Below, piece after piece: positions 51,239-51,353 of a stretch of DNA of 51,353 bases (positions are counted from its first letter, which is position 1; each line of letters opens with the position of its first letter). The notes beneath the pieces were generated by a model. It was not told the DNA's origin, made no database searches, and worked only from the letters and a program-made list of their open reading frames with translations. A program made the translations under genes and the position numbers. The stretch is from CAZBUB01 sp046546355. GTDB lineage: Bacteria; Desulfobacterota; Desulfovibrionia; Desulfovibrionales; Desulfothermaceae. The stretch covers positions 1 through 51,353 of the forward strand of contig JBKGXZ010000006.1 of NCBI GenBank assembly GCA_046546355.1, given 5' to 3'.

Positions 51239-51353
51239 CACTGCAGCGATACTATCTTTACCCCAAAGGGGTTGCATATATCTAGCCCGGGGCAGCACCC
51301 TGCTACCTGGCCTCAGCCTCCTCCTGGGCGCATTTTTTGCACCAGTTCTCCTG
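51239..51353. other. Intergenic end of window, tail of next gene
   Basis: After the AsmA stop there are about 60 bases with no recognised feature. The last 51 bases can be read as the C-terminus of a leftward gene, listed separately. Convergent arrangement with the AsmA gene. Confidence 0.3.
51303..51353 (-). CDS. Partial C-terminus of a leftward gene (CKKC motif)
   Basis: On the minus strand the last bases read QENWCKKCAQEEAEAR and then a TAG stop. The CKKC pair could be part of a metal site, but only 16 residues are visible. The rest of the gene lies beyond the window, so neither function nor reality can be confirmed. Confidence 0.3.
   Translation of the reverse strand, partial: QENWCKKCAQEEAEAR

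Noticed and set aside
1..51353. CRISPR arrays, rRNA operons, IS elements and prophage genes
   Set aside because: No direct-repeat arrays with spacers, rRNA-like sequence, transposase or phage genes were found on reading the window.

Overview
The window looks like a chromosomal segment from an anaerobic Desulfobacterota/Deltaproteobacteria-type organism, most likely a Desulfovibrionales-like sulfate reducer (inference, moderate confidence). Supporting signs are an F1Fo ATP synthase operon with paired b' and b subunits (b with a signal-peptide-like N-terminus) and no a or c subunit, a zapA-6S RNA-rny-tyrS gene order, a two-domain HD-GYP protein, a RACE/DUF4445 corrinoid-enzyme activator, a MucR-like regulator, and a GC-rich gene body with AT-richer intergenic DNA. 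No rRNA, CRISPR array, transposase or prophage was seen.

Region 1 (1-11039) begins with a REP-like repeat and an AT-rich leader holding several dyads. It continues with a co-directional cluster: HMG-CoA lyase, acyl-CoA dehydrogenase, acyl-CoA synthetase, an AUH-like enoyl-CoA hydratase, the carboxyltransferase subunit of an acyl-CoA carboxylase, a second divergent HMGL-like protein, an XRE-cupin regulator and acetoacetyl-CoA synthetase. Together these resemble a leucine/isovalerate (or other branched-chain acid) oxidation pathway ending in acetyl-CoA and acetoacetyl-CoA. The biotin carboxylase/biotin carrier partner is not in the window, and the dehydrogenase has straight-chain-type catalytic residues.

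Region 2 (11319-19547) is a carboxylate-uptake and acyl-CoA module. It holds a small membrane protein plus an SSS symporter, a small two-TM protein, a membrane sensor fused to a DnaQ-type exonuclease, a convergent cNMP/CBS/DUF294 nucleotidyltransferase, and a CoA-transferase fused to an acetyltransferase.

Region 3 (20027-33695) is mainly housekeeping: a radical SAM protein, atpF'-F-H-A-G-D-C with a strong terminator, glmU, a 59-residue ZapB-like coiled coil, zapA, 6S RNA, RNase Y, tyrS and a UbiA-type prenyltransferase.

Region 4 (33786-43872) carries an HD-GYP protein, a short QueG-like iron-sulfur protein, a FapA/DUF342 protein with a large internal duplication, a sigma-54 activator plus RACE protein operon preceded by three helically phased TAACGTTA palindromes, a CDPC thioredoxin, tRNA-Arg(TCG) and a MotB/MotA-like pair in reversed order.

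Region 5 (43942-51353) holds a hexamer-phased inverted repeat, a full REP-like repeat, a six-hairpin glycosidase-like protein with no conventional start codon, a MucR/Ros zinc-finger regulator, greA, a decayed chemoreceptor gene with a CZB domain, an AsmA-family protein and the tail of a further gene. The most unusual items are the triple operator with its Cys-rich regulator/activator pair, the symporter-exonuclease-DUF294 signalling module, the dispersed three-stem repeat family and the hexamer hairpin.
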